64,000 bases of DNA from Calendula officinalis. Lineage: Eukaryota > Streptophyta > Magnoliopsida > Asterales > Asteraceae. Position numbers and translations under genes: made by a program. The stretch lies in contig OY970823.1 in NCBI GenBank assembly GCA_963853835.1, positions 66,349,845 through 66,413,844 on the forward strand, written 5' to 3'. This document shows positions 1 to 11,600 of this stretch, piece by piece. The first letter of the stretch is position 1, and every line of letters starts with the position of its first letter. The notes below the pieces were generated by a model that saw nothing but the letters and a program-made list of their open reading frames with translations, made no database searches and was not told the DNA's origin.

Positions 1-740
1 CAGCAAGCAGATGCAACTACATACTCAGCTTCAGCTGTTGATGTTAAAACATTTGTTTGCTTTTTGCATTGCCATGAAACTAGTCTTGATCCAAAGAATT
101 GACATCTACCAGTAGTAGACTTTCTGTCTTGACATTCACCACCATAGTCACTATCTGTGTAGGCTATAAGTTCAAATGGTGAGTCATGTGGATACACAAG
201 ACCTAGTGATGGCTTTCCTTTCAAGTATCTGAAGATTCTTTTGACTGCCTGTAAGTGAAGCTCTTTTGGTCTTGCTTGATAGCCGGCACACACACAAACA
301 CTATACATAATATCAGGTCTTGATGCATTTAGGTACGTTAAAGAACCTATCATAGATCTATATAAGTGTTCATCTACATCCTCCCCCTCAACATCAGGAT
401 GTAGGTGTTTATGTGTTTCCATTGGTGTGCTTGCACTTTTACAATCTTTCATTGCAAATTTCTCCAAGATGTCTTTCACATATTTTGATTGATTAATCAA
501 AATACCATCTGATCTTTGATTGATTTGGAGTCCAAGGAAAAAGTTCATTGGACCCATTGAGCTCATCTTAAATTTGATCTGCATCAGCTCTTCAAAATCT
601 TTGCACAGTTTGTCATTTGTTGATCCAAAGATGATATCATCCACATAGATTTGGAACAGTAGTATATCATCTTTGACTTTTCTTGTGAACAAAGTCTTGT
701 CAATGGCACCTCTTTTGAAGTTGTTCTTCAATAAATATGA
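1..740 (-). pseudogene. copia reverse transcriptase C-terminal part and RNase H, cut by the window edge
   Basis: The frame is the same as that of 741-1907, past its TGA stop. It carries the YVDD catalytic motif (about 635-646), the FFLGLQI motif, the YRSMIGSLTYL segment and RNase H signatures (YTDSDYGG, KSTTG, STAEAEYV). It is open from 737 to the window edge, so a single TGA is the only break in this portion. Confidence 0.85.
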
Positions 741-2316
741 TCATAATGTATCATACCAAGCTCTTGGTGCCTGATGAAGGCCATATAGAGCTTTGTCTAA
801 TTTGTACACATAATCATCATGTTCAGGATCTTCAAATCCTGGAGGTTGACATACATATACTTCTTCTTCAATCTTCCTATATAGGAATGCACTCTTAACA
901 TCCATTTGATAGACTTTGAATTTCTTGAATGAAGCATATGCCAAGAAAATCCTTATTGCTTCAATTCTTGCGACATGAGCATATACCTCATCATAGTTTA
1001 CTCCTTCTTCTTGAGTGTAGCCTTGAGCTAAAATCCTGGCTTTATTTTTGATCACTATTCCTCTTTCATCCTTCTTGTTTATGAAGATCCACCGCGTTCC
1101 AATGGGTCTTTTTCCTTTTGGAAGAGGTACAAGTGTCCAAACAGCTTGAAGTTTGAATTGAAGAAGTTCTTCTTGCATAGCCTCAATCCAATTTGAATCT
1201 TTCATGGCTTGTTGAATCTTTTTAGGTTCCTCCTGAGATAGAAAACATGCAAACATACATTCATTAGAGATTAGACTTATGTTGCAAATGTTTGAAAGTA
1301 AACTTGAGTTAAATTTGCTTCTTGTCTGCATATTTGAGTTGACATCACTTAGAACAAGATCTAAGGGATGATTCTTTTCAGTTCTTGAGTTGGAAACTTT
1401 GTCAACAACTAGGTGACTGTCAAGATTAGATTCAATGGATTCTGGAATTTGTGCATCAGTCCAGTTTTCTTCTTGATTTTCTTGATTTTCTTCATTGATA
1501 CTGTTATCAGTAGTAACAAGATTTTCATTCAACTCATGTGTTTCAGAGTTACTACTGTTATCAGTATTGATTGATTCACCATCATCATTTTGAGCTTCTG
1601 AGTTACAGCTGGTGTCAGTAGTATCTTGTGGGTTCGAGTTGTTACTCGCATCAGGATTGCTTGTATTATCAGAGTTACTACTGTCCTCAGTATTAGCTGT
1701 GTGATCAGTATTAATTAAGATATACTTCATTTGATTCTGACTTTCATTGATTGATGATGATCCTCCATGTGGTGATTGATTGTTTGTTTCACCTGCATTA
1801 AAATCATAACTAAAATCAAGAGATTTGGTTAGATTATCAATATTGAATGACCAATCTGGGCCATTTCCCTGTTCATTCATCAAGTTTTCATTAAATGATA
1901 CATCCACACTTTCTTCAATGATCCTCAGCCTTTTATTGAATACTCTGTATGCTTTGCTTTGAGTTGAGTATCCTACAAAGATCCCATCATCTGATTTGCA
2001 GTCAAACTTACCAATTTGTTCTCTTGTAATTAAAATTGTACAAGTACAACCAAATGATTTTAAAAACTTATTGAAGGTTTTCTTTTATTAAAAAGTTCAT
2101 ATGGTGTTTTAAAGTGTGGCTTAACTATTAATACTCTGTTTTGCACATAACAGGCAGTATTAACAGCTTCAGCCCAAAATATTATTGGTAATTTTGAGTC
2201 TGCAAGCATGGATCTGGCTGCTTCAATGATGGTTCTATTTCTTCTTTCAGCTACACCATTTTGTTGTGGAGTTCTAGGTGAGCTGTACTGCCTGTCAATA
2301 CCTTTAAGATCACAAA
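741..2316 (-). pseudogene. copia integrase C-terminal half and reverse transcriptase start
   Basis: Left of the inserted solo LTR the integrase continues (TPQQNGVAERRN motif with the catalytic Glu around 2230-2290), with frameshifts near 1908-2080. From 1907 to 741 an open frame covers the Ser/Asn-rich linker and RVT_2 reverse transcriptase: WIEAMQEEL, RWIFINKKDERG, and YQMDVKSAFL with the first catalytic Asp. An in-frame TGA at 738-740 ends it after WYDTL. Confidence 0.85.
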
Positions 2317-3393
2317 AAGAGTGTAACGACCGTAATTTTACGTTTGTTTTTCGTGTAATTTTTTCGGGATTTATTCGAATTTTAGTATTTATATTAGATT
2401 ATGTTTCGGTTTGTGTTTTTATCGAACGTTTGAATGTTTGGGACTTGGTATAACCAAGTATCGGTAAAAACTTGGATGGAAACAAGTTTAAAGGCCAAGA
2501 ATCTGGCTGGACTAGCCCTCGCGGCGCGAGGCAGGCGCGAGCCAGACGCGAGATCAAACAGTAGGTTCAGAACTCAGACGCGAGAGACTCGCACCGAGCT
2601 CGTGTTGAGCTTTGCGTCGAGCTAGCGGCGCGAGCGGCGCGAGCGGGGCGCGAGGTAGGCGTTTCTGCGGCGACCAAGAAGACAACCCGCGTCACCTCGC
2701 GGCGCGAGGCAAACGTGAGCAGGGCGCGAGATCTGTCTGGACTATATAAAGCTGAGTGGAAGCTAGGGCTCATAACACCTACGAATCCTAGACTTGTGCA
2801 GCCGTTTTTTAGAGCATTTGGACGGTTTTTGGAGCTAAGGAGCTCAAATCATCATCATCTTGAAGGATTTAAGCATCAAGGGTAAGAATTCTTGCTTATT
2901 TCACTTAGTTACCTTCATTTTGAGCTTAGTATGGGTAACAATGGTGGTTTTGGGAATCCACCATATCATCTTTGGGGAAGATGAACTTTCATGGGTGTAA
3001 AACACTCCTTATAGACTTGTAATCAATGTGTACAAGTTAGATTTGGGATTGATGATGGAAAATCTTGAACTAGGGTTTGAGATTCCACCAAGTTGTATGA
3101 ACTTGGTGGTTGGGAATGTTTAGATGGATTAATTAGTAGCTAGTTATGGATTATAACTAGATTTTGTAATGATATTGATGTTAGGACAAGAAGACCTTGA
3201 AATTGGAAGTACTTCCTCAATTTGGAAGTAAAGATTGTGTTGTTGAACACAAGTGTTGGATAGCATTGCGAAGGTGAGTACATGTGATCTTTCCGAGTAC
3301 ATAGTAAACCATGTTCTTATAATTGAAATGATTTTTAGAGTCTTTATTAGATAATTGTTTTAATAAAGAAAAGATTGAATTGATAGAGTAAGT

Positions 3394-3440
3394 AATTGAA
3401 TTGAATTACATTGAATTGAATTGAATTGAATTGAATTGCA
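3394..3440 (+). repeat. (ATTGA)n microsatellite inside the solo LTR
   Basis: Nine or so imperfect copies of the pentamer attga lie in the R/U5-like part of the LTR. Confidence 0.8.
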
Positions 3441-3539
3441 TTGTACTTGATTGGGTAGTTACCACTAGTATGATTGAGTTGTGATATGGGCATTGACCCA
3501 AGTAGATGATTTGTTATGTGGTAGCTAATCAATTGGATC

Positions 3540-3730
3540 CTAGATAACCCACACAAGTTGGGGGAGTTAGTGACACCTACTTGGGGCGGTACCACCCTGC
3601 GCAAGGGTAGTGTGTCGAGAAATAGATAACCCGGAAAGCGGGGGAGTTTGAGATAACCCGAAAAACGGGGAAGCAAATAGATAACCCGGAAACGGGGGAG
3701 TTTACCTAGATAACCCATATCGGAGGAGTT
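3540..3730 (+). repeat. tandem array of GATAACCCG...CGGGGGAG units
   Basis: Four to five degenerate units of about 25-40 bp each carry gataacccg, a short spacer and cgggggag. Each unit can form a small hairpin (cccg/cggg). The array is internal to the solo LTR. Confidence 0.7.
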
Positions 3731-4155
3731 GTTTCGGGGAGGCCCGTTACGTATGTGATTGGCTTATGGCAAGCCTTAGAGTTGATTGACTATTTGCAAT
3801 TTGTTAATTACTTAATTACTATTTTATTGCAAATTATTTCTAACCGGGTCTAAAACCCATGTTTCTCACGAGACAATATTTGTCTCACGTACTACGTTTA
3901 CTTTGACTATGTACTCAGGTTCGGGAGCAAAAGATTAGGCGGCCCGTAGTTAGCATTTGGAAGGATTAGCTCGGTGTACTTATTTAGTTCCCTAGAATAT
4001 AGTTTTGATATATTTGTAACATCGGTTTTGGTACTTTCTAATTATTCCAAATGTTTTAATTAAACCATATTTTTGGATACTTGGTTTGTAAAGACACATA
4101 TTATCTATTTTTAAAAGTTTTATATTAGGTTGGAAAATTGGTGTGTTACAAAGAG

Positions 4156-5030
4156 ATTAGGTTAGCATTTTTAAACTCTGTGCCATTATCACATCTAATT
4201 GCTTTCACTTTGAGATCTGTTGTGTTTTCCAGTTTGATTATCAGATTTTTTATGATTTCACTTGTTTCATCTTTGGTCCTGAGAAAGAAAACCCAAGTAT
4301 ACCTGGAAAAATCATCAGTAATAACAAGACACTACTGTTTCTTTCCAATACTCATTACATTTGTAGGACCAAATAAGTCCATATGTAAGAGCTGCAAAGT
4401 GTTAGAAATAGAATTAATTGCTTTGGACTTAACCTTTCAGGCATGCAACACAATGATGATCACACATGAATTCTTTTTGAGGTAAACCAACAACTAAATT
4501 CTTTTTGACTAAATTATTCATGTTTTTAATGTTTGTGTGACACATCCTTCTATGCCAAAGTTCTAATTCATTTGTGTTTGCCTTGGATATAAAACAGTTG
4601 ATCTCATTTGAAGAAACGAGTTCTCCCCCTATATCCAGGCAATACACATTGTTTCTCCTTGGTGTTTTTAAAACAACATATTTGTCATCTAAAATAAAGT
4701 CAGGAGAAAGAATGATGCACTCTATATTTGTAAAAAGAATCTTGTTCTTTTTAACACATACTTGTGAGACACTAACCAGATTATTTTTAAGCTCAGCAAC
4801 ATAAAATACATTATCAAATGTAATCTTACCATTTGATACTGTACATTTACCTGTAATCCTACCACCTCTTGGATTTTCACCAAAAGCAACATATCCACCT
4901 TCAAAGGACTTGAAATCTCTCAGAATTTGAAAATTTTCAGTCATGTGCCTAGAGCATCCACTATCAATATGTCATGTTTTTCCTTCTTCGGGGATCTGAA
5001 TACTCTACACAACAAAAAACTGATTAGTTC
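4156..5030 (-). pseudogene. copia protease and integrase N-terminal half
   Basis: On the minus strand a DSGCSRHM motif (about 4943-4970) gives the aspartic protease active site. The Trp just before it is a TGA stop. The frame continues through the GAG-pre-integrase region (ELWHRRMCH, then C-X2-C near CDHHCVACLKG, the HHCC zinc finger) into the integrase core. It is cut off at 4156 by the inserted solo LTR. Frameshifts near 5030 and 4430 and a stop in the core show that it is dead. Confidence 0.82.
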
Positions 5031-5135
5031 ATTTTAGAAACCCAAGCTTGTTTTGTCTTGTGTTCATCACTTGAAGAGTAAAACTTTCTAGTAGTATAAA
5101 CTTTTGATGCAGGTTTGGTTTTCAGTTTTTGATTG

Positions 5136-6509
5136 TTACTGCCTTTTGGTGTTACTACTGATTTTGGTATATACCCATAGTTTTTTGCTTTTGAATATTT
5201 TACTACTGACGGACCAGTAGTGTTTGAGTGATATGATTTTTTTAGGATAATCAGTAGTATTATAGTAATTATATTTGACAACAATGTAATTAGGTTTATT
5301 ATCAGTAGTAAATCTTCGATTATTCCTACTGATGCTTGAAAAAATTAGTTTACCTGAAAATTGATTTTGTTTTCGATTATTTTCAAAATAATTACTTCTT
5401 TTTAGGTTTCCATGCCTGATATTTTGCACAAATCTTTGTGCAGGTCTTCCAAATGTGGGGACTTCAACATGTGGATTTTTAATTTGTTGAACATTTTCAG
5501 TTTGTTTTATTTTGGATTCTTTTAATTTTTCTTTATTTTCTTTAAACTCTTTAAATTCTTTGCAGTTGATTGGATTGAAGTGACAATCCTTTACTAAGTG
5601 GTTAAATTTGTTGCAAATTAAGCATGTTAATTTTGTTGTTTTAGCACTTTTAGGCTTTCTTTGTTCTTTTAACTGATTTAAGTTTCTTTGATTTCCCCTT
5701 CTTAATATGGTGGGTATATTTTCATAATTGTATTTTGGGGATTCTTGACTTTGTGTGGTGTGAAAGCTTGTATCAGTTGATTTAATGGTGTGTTCATCAT
5801 CAGATGAATCATTACTTGTTTCAGTTTGACTCTCTAATTTCAGTTCATCTAATATTCTTTCAAAACTAGACTTAAGTGGAGGAATAAAATTTGATGGTGG
5901 AGGGACTGGATGATATCCAACTCCATGAACAACCTTTTCTGTAGTTTGATTGCTGGTTAATTCATCAATTATCCTAGAACTTCTTTCAAATTTTTTAATT
6001 GTAAGTTTATTGTGTTCTAGTACTAATTGACATTCTTCTAATTTGGTTAAGGTTTCTTTTAATTTTAACTCAGCATGCTCTTTATCATAAGTTGCTTGTA
6101 AAAGTTCTTCTTTGCATTTTTGATCAGTTATTTTATAGATTTTTATTTGATTTTCAAGATCAGCAATGCAACCATTAAATTCTATTCTTCTGTTTCTATT
6201 TAAAATCATCTCATCAAGAGTTTCTTTATTTAGTTTTTTTAGTTCTTTATATGCTTTAATGCATTCAGGAGTGCAAGATTTGGAATGTACCTCAGTAGTA
6301 GAATCAATGAAGGTCATGAGTGCTTGATTTTGAGCATGTTCTTCTGCTTGAAAGCTCCAATCATAACCTTGTCCCTCTTGAGATACAAGAGCAGTTGAGT
6401 TTGATGAACTATTCTTGTTGTAGCTTGATCTTTGATCTTTGCTAGGACATTCTCTAGCAAAGTGACCAAAATTACTACAGTTGTAGCACTTAACTTTGGT
6501 TTTATCCAA
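5136..6509 (-). pseudogene. copia gag C-terminal part with CCHC zinc knuckles
   Basis: A 457-codon open stretch begins with a canonical CX2CX4HX4C knuckle (CYNCSNFGHFAREC) and has a second one near residue 293 (CLICNKFNHLVKDC). Between them is a long charged, probably coiled-coil region rich in Lys and Glu. These features bind the RNA genome in copia nucleocapsids. A frameshift near the end separates it from the protease. The unusually long region between knuckles is of the kind seen in some plant copia lineages. Confidence 0.8.
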
Positions 6510-6596
6510 TCCAGCACGTTCACCTTTGTTGAAGTTCAGATTATGTCTACCAGTTCTTTAAAGAAATCTTTTGGTCTTCAGACTCAGCATTGCCAT

Positions 6597-7448
6597 CTAC
6601 CACTTTATATCTATCTCTTCCAGATCATCAGGATTGATTTGTTCTAAGTCTTCACTAATCAGTGTTGTGTGCACATGACTAGTAAAGAAGGATTCATATG
6701 CTATATCTTCAGTTTCTTTATGTTTTCCAGTTGTAGCATCCTGACCTGTACCTGTATTGGACACAAAAGCAGCATTGTTTGAATGTATACTAGGAGTTTT
6801 CTGACTTACTTCAGATTCAAAAACTCGTAGTTCATTGTAAAGTTCATCAAGTTCTTTGTCTTCCAATGCATCTCCTTGTCTATATATCACAGTATACATA
6901 GACCACTCTTCTCCAAGAGATCTGAGAAACTTTCTGTTGACATCATTATTGTCTAGTTTAACTCCAACTTGATTGAGTTCACCAATACGTTTATTGAAAC
7001 GATCAAAAACTTGTGACAAAGATTCATTCTTTTGCCATTTGAAGTTTTCAAAGTCTTGCTTCAGGTAAGACTTCATGTTTCTTTTTGTACTTTTGGTACC
7101 AACAAACCTTTTCTCTAGTGCCTGCCACAACTTCTTAGCATCATCATATTCAACAAATAGATGTTGATAGTCATTGGGAATAGCAAGCACCAGAGTGCTT
7201 AATGTCTTCAGTTCAATGCCTCTGTCCTTCTTTTCCTTATCGCTTTTGAGCTTGTCTGCATCAGTTGATGAGCTAGTGATTTGGATTGGAATGATTTTGT
7301 TGCCTTCAAGTACAACTTCCCACATGGAATAATCAGTAATAAGCATTAACTGCTTAATTCTGTTTTTCCACATCCCAAAGTTGTTGGGGGTGAGAATTGG
7401 AATCTTGTTTGTCTGCGTGTTTTCATTGTTATCAGACATGATTAACAA
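6597..7448 (-). pseudogene. copia gag, N-terminal part
   Basis: An open stretch of 283 codons follows the leader. It resembles the UBN2/gag domain of plant copia polyproteins: a conserved start about picking a target state and fixing W residues (MWKNRIKQLML near residue 26), then a helical capsid region with FVGTKSTK near residue 115. In the same frame a TAG stop at its end and a TAA about 40 bases later separate it from the zinc-knuckle part, so the polyprotein is cut here. Confidence 0.85.
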
Positions 7449-7509
7449 TTTTAGTTTTGAAAGTATGAAACTTTTTGATGTTCTTAATTCGTAAATCTAG
7501 AAACTTAAT

Positions 7510-7521
7510 GCTCTGATACCA
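7510..7521 (-). other. primer binding site of the left copia element
   Basis: Minus-strand TGGTATCAGAGC lies two bases inside the LTR. This matches the 3' end of plant initiator Met-tRNA, the usual primer for copia reverse transcription. Confidence 0.85.
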
Positions 7522-7523
7522 CT

Positions 7524-8011
7524 TGTTAGGATCGAATAACTCAATAAGTTATTAAATCACAGATCTATTAACAAAGAGAAGTTACAGCGGATTAACACTT
7601 TTGTTATTGATTAAGAACAATGTAAACTGTAATCGTATAAGAACTATCAAGAACACAGTTATCACAAAAAGCTTCAATGTATATTAATAATCGATAATAC
7701 ACACGTACGTTTACAATTCGTAAGGTACTATATATAATAGTCCTTGAAGCCTAAAATTTTACCCTAGTTATTCTAGGACTAGATTACATTTTGAATTACA
7801 AAGATTTAAATTCTAAACTAAATCTGCGAAGATCTCGGACACGATCAGCTCCAAATATCATCATCAGTAGTAAACACCATCATCAGTAGTATGTCCAAGA
7901 TCAGTAGTATATATTGTAATTCTGCCCCATCAGTACTAACTCTTGTTAGCAGCTCTAAGACTTTGTCAGTACTAACTGCAGCATCAGTATCAACTCACAT
8001 TTATCCCAACA
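7524..8011 (-). repeat. 5' LTR of the left copia element
   Basis: This 488-bp block has terminal TGTT...AACA and abuts a primer binding site. As the element runs on the minus strand, this is its 5' LTR. It holds several copies of a cagtagta-type motif near 7865-7915. The partner LTR is outside the window, so insertion age cannot be estimated. Confidence 0.85.
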
Positions 8012-8246
8012 CATGTCTTTGTCGAGATGGTAAATATGGTTGACAATATGATGTGTGGGGCATAAAAACATAAAGTGAATATGTATTGCTGGCAATGGTG
8101 TGTGATTATTTCATTATCAGCTGACATGACACTAAGTTGGCAAAAATTGCAACGTCATTTGTAGTCATGGTTGGGAGTAGTTTAATCATTGGGGTTGGAG
8201 TTACGCTTAAAGTTCGAGTTATCTAGCTTGTGATCTTTTTTATATA
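8012..8246. other. short intergenic stretch, nothing recognised
   Basis: No gene, repeat border or motif was found between the copia LTR and the next transposon. Confidence 0.5.
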
Positions 8247-8255
8247 GTCTTGTTT

Positions 8256-9076
8256 GAGAAACGTTCAAGAAGGTCCATTATTTTTACGAAGTCCTGAGGA
8301 ACAAATCTCAACCATTGATCAATAAGATCTAATGGTCAAGATTAATCACATACTTCCTCCGATTCAAAATAAGTGCTACACTTTTACTTTCACGTTTTTT
8401 GATGCAAAATATTGTAATAGAGATTATGATAGATTAAAGGGATAAATAGTGAAGAAGGGTCCCACAATATGGTTGGGAAGGACAAATTAATGATGTTTAA
8501 TAAAGTTAAGTAGGGATAAAATGGTAATTTTATATATAAAAATTTACCAAATAAGGAAAGTGTAGCACTTATTTTGAATCGGAGGAAGTATTTTATATAT
8601 GAAAGGGTATTTTGGTCATTTGGCACTTAAAAAAAATATTTTTTATTTTTTATTTTTAAATTTAATTTTTTTTATTTTTTATTTTCTTTTTCGTGAAATA
8701 ATGATATTTATTTGATAATTACGTGTATTACTTAATCACATGTGATATTAGTGTAAAATCACATGTGATTGTATACTTAATCATATTTGATATTTCAATT
8801 CAATCACATTACACAATCACATGTGATTCAGTATACAATCACATTATGTGTTATTAATGAAAAATAATTTTTAAATAAAAAATAATAATAATAAAATTAA
8901 TAATTCTAAAATAAATAATAAAATAAAAAAAATTATATTTTTTTTAAAAATGACCAAAATACCCCTCAATGTATAAAATATGTGATTAATCTTAACCATT
9001 AGATCTTATTGATCAATGGTTGAGATTTGTTCCTCCGAAATTCATAAAAATGATGGATTCTCTTGAACGCAACTCT
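8256..9076. mobile_element. Mutator-like non-autonomous TIR element with a nested Stowaway
   Basis: About 100 bp at each end are inverted copies. The left end starts GAGAAACGTTCAAGAA, and the reverse complement of the right end has GAGTTGCGTTCAAGAG. The inner TIR parts (8300-8350 and 8990-9040) match closely. Imperfect 9-bp direct repeats flank it (gtcttgttt 8247-8255; atcttgttt 9077-9085), as expected for Mutator. It has no transposase. The interior is AT-rich and carries AATCACATGTGATT palindromes at 8734, 8757 and 8815. Confidence 0.72.
8353..8588. mobile_element. Stowaway (Tc1/mariner-type) MITE
   Basis: The 236-bp element has near-perfect ~30-bp TIRs starting CTTCCTCCGATTCAAAATAA and is flanked by TA (8351-8352, 8589-8590). 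It has no coding capacity and sits inside the Mutator-like element. Confidence 0.88.
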
Positions 9077-9490
9077 ATCTTGTTTATAGTAAAACCCAAT
9101 ACTAAGCCCGCATTAGAAAATCCAAAACATGAATGGCGTGATTATGTAGAAATTAAGGAGGGAAGGAAGGTAATAATTTGTTTCAAGTGATAACAGCCTT
9201 CATCTTACTACTTTATAATGCAGATTGCACTTTTCTAAAAAAGGAATGTCTGAATTCAAACCTTCCTTAATTAGCAACCCCCTCTTTGCCAAATTAATTA
9301 AAAACTAGGCAAAGTAACAGGTTTGGTTAGACTTTCGGGTAACTACCTAATTAAGTCGCCATAGTGCGGAAAATAATGAGTGGAATAAAAACGTTTTTTT
9401 TTTCTTGGTAAATTAACTTCACCTTTGTACATTTAATTTGAAGCTACACATTTGACGTCCTGCATTCATGGAATTTGAACCTTTTTTTTT

Positions 9491-9616
9491 AATTCTAAGA
9501 TGTGTTTCCTCCCTAAATTTAGTTCTTTAAATTGCTGAAATAAAGGAGTTTTTAATTCTAAGATGTGTTTTCTCCCTAAATTTAGTTCTTTAAATTACTG
9601 AAATAAAGGAGTGGAA
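9491..9616. repeat. two-copy 63-bp tandem duplication
   Basis: Two copies starting aattctaagatgtgttt (9491 and 9554) differ at only a few positions. The surrounding 9085-9940 is AT-rich and shows nothing else. Confidence 0.8.
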
Positions 9617-9939
9617 GAAACATTATCAGTAATTCCAAACAAAAACAATTCGGAGTCAACCCTTTGACCATACTTTCAACTTCAGACCCTCATTTTAACC
9701 CTTCTCAAATTCACCAACAAAAACAACCCTTTGATGGTTACTAGCCCAAACTGTCTTTTTAATGCTCCTAAATCCTTTTGTGTTTGGAATTATAGATATT
9801 ATTGGAAGAAATATATATTATTTATGTCATCATTGTTTCATTGGAAGTAAAAACGTGGAAGCAATTTAATTAATGCTCCTAAACGTATTAATTAGATTGC
9901 ACTTTATAATACATTTTCAGTTATAGATATTATTAGTCC

Positions 9940-10905
9940 ACAATTCAAAGAGTGTTAATATGACAATTAATATGAATTAATATATACATTTTTAGAGTGT
10001 TAATTTGTCATTTAATGGTTTGACTTACAGTTATTTTGGGTGCTCAAATAATTACGTATTTATTAAGCTCCTAAAAACCCGAAACAAATTTGAAAATCCT
10101 CCCTCTTTAAATCTTTTAATTACGTTAAAAACTGTCGATATTTAATTGGTTGACTCGTTTTTATTGTAGAACCATTTAATGGTTTGATTTACAATAGTTG
10201 TACTTTAACCGTTTTTATTGTATCAAAAGTTTTAAAAACGTTTCTTAAATTGATTTGTCATTTAATGTGTTAATTATGTTTTATTACGGTTAATATATAC
10301 GTTTTTAATATATACGTTTTTCATGTTAATATGACGTCAATTAAAAGTAATATGAAGAGATGCTTACATACCGTCAGATTTATACGTTTTTAGTCCACAA
10401 TTAAATGTGTATTAATATGACAATGAATATGAATTAATATATACGTTTTTAGAGTGTTAATTTGTCATTCTATGGTTTGAATTACAATTATTTTGTTGCT
10501 CAGATACTTACTTTTTTTATTTGTCATTTAATGTGTTAATTACATTTTATTACAGTTACTATTAATATCTAGAGGTGTAAATCCGTAAGAGTTATACGTT
10601 TTATGAAACAATTAAAGGATTATTAATATGACAATTAATATGAGTTAATATAAACGTTTTTAGATTGTTAATTTGTCATTTAATGGTTTGACTGACAGTT
10701 ATTTTCGCTACTCATTAAATGACGGTTTTATTGTGATTGACTCGTTTTTATAGTAACACCATTTAATGGTTTAACTTACAATAGTTGTACTTTAAACGTT
10801 TTGATTGTATCAAGAGTATTAAAAAAACGTTTCTTAAATTTATTTGTCATTAAATGTGTTTATTACGTTTTATTACAGTTAATATATATATACGTTTTTT
10901 ATGTA
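9940..10905. repeat. degenerate ~0.6-kb tandem repeat, AT-rich
   Basis: A block with gtcatttaatggtttgac and tatacgtttttag recurs around 9950-10060, 10390-10505 and 10605-10720. A second block (gactcgtttttat... acaatagttgtacttta) recurs at 10150-10300 and 10738-10905. The pattern is an old duplication of 590-650 bp with an extra partial copy. It lies directly upstream of the RPA-like fragment and may belong to the same Helitron. Confidence 0.6.
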
Positions 10906-11095
10906 TATAAATTGACGACTCAACCATTTAACATTTGCATTCACGATACGAAACACATACCACCTTACCATCACTCGATTCACCAACAAGGTTAGTTTTC
11001 AATCCATTCCTCGGTTCATTTCTTAAACTTTTGATACAAATTTTATTCCTATTGTGTATGACTTTCGTAATCTTTTTATGCAAGGATTTCTTAAC

Positions 11096-11442
11096 ATGTC
11101 AACAATCGGATTGCCCTTTATAAGAAACATTCATGTTTTCAATGACAAAATTCACCTCAAGGTCAGGGTTCTACGAATGTGGCCCCACACGAACTTCAAC
11201 GATAAAAATGAGATAATATCACTTGAGACGTTGTTAATTGACGAGGAGGTATTACACTTAATCATATTCGATAAATGATCATTAGGTATAGATATTATTT
11301 TTACTAAATTAACTATTAATTAAAATCATATGTATTATCCATTTTTTGTAGGGAGGCAAGATTCAAGCTTCTATTTACGTTAAATTGATGAGTAGATTTC
11401 AAAAAATATTGAAGGAAAACGGTGTTTACTATATTAGAGGAG
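11096..11442 (+). pseudogene. RPA70-like (replication protein A large subunit) gene fragment
   Basis: Two exons can be read: 11096-11248 and 11352-11442, with a GT/AG intron between. The joined reading (HLKVRVLRMW, ISLETLLIDEE, then GGKIQASIYVKLM and YYIRG) resembles the first OB-fold of plant RPA70-like/DUF223 proteins, which bind single-stranded DNA. A donor site follows 11442 but no later exon was found, so the DNA-binding domains C and the zinc ribbon are absent. RPA-like genes are often carried by plant Helitrons, and a Helitron-type 3' end lies 380 bp downstream. It may instead be a truncated host paralog. Confidence 0.6.
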
Positions 11443-11600
11443 GTAAGTTGTGGGAGACCAAGTCATTTGTATAATAATCGTCATTTGTATAATAGTCTTT
11501 ATCTATATTTCATTCACAACTATCAGTCATTTGTATAATAATCGTTATAAAATAACATGTAAACGAACACCATCAACATCGTCGCGGAAAAGATGTATCA

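Larger units (their letters stand above)
2322..4150 (+). mobile_element. solo LTR of a Ty3/gypsy-like element inside the copia pol
   Basis: The 1829-bp insert begins TGTAACGACC and ends GTGTGTTACA and is flanked by a perfect 5-bp target duplication (aagag, 2317-2321 and 4151-4155). No coding or internal sequence is present, so it is a solo LTR left by recombination between two LTRs. It has a TATA box (ctatataaag, about 2741-2750), a CpG-rich stretch of repeated GGCGCGAG at 2515-2730, an (ATTGA)n run and a short tandem array. Its 3' third is homologous to parts of the gag-only element at 42636-51020, which links the two families. Confidence 0.9.
1..8011 (-). mobile_element. Ty1/copia LTR retrotransposon, decayed, 3' part outside the window
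   Basis: The element reads right to left: LTR (7524-8011), Met-tRNA-type primer site, gag with zinc knuckles, protease, integrase, reverse transcriptase and RNase H. The protease-integrase-RT order marks Ty1/copia. RNase H runs off the window start, so the second LTR is not seen. The reading frame is broken by several stops and frameshifts, and by a solo LTR at 2322-4150, so it cannot make its own proteins. The five bases after the LTR are catgt; the matching target duplication would lie outside the window. Confidence 0.93.

Noticed and set aside
1..8011. Active copia element
   Set aside because: Several in-frame stops (in gag, before the protease motif and in RT) plus the solo LTR insertion rule out function.
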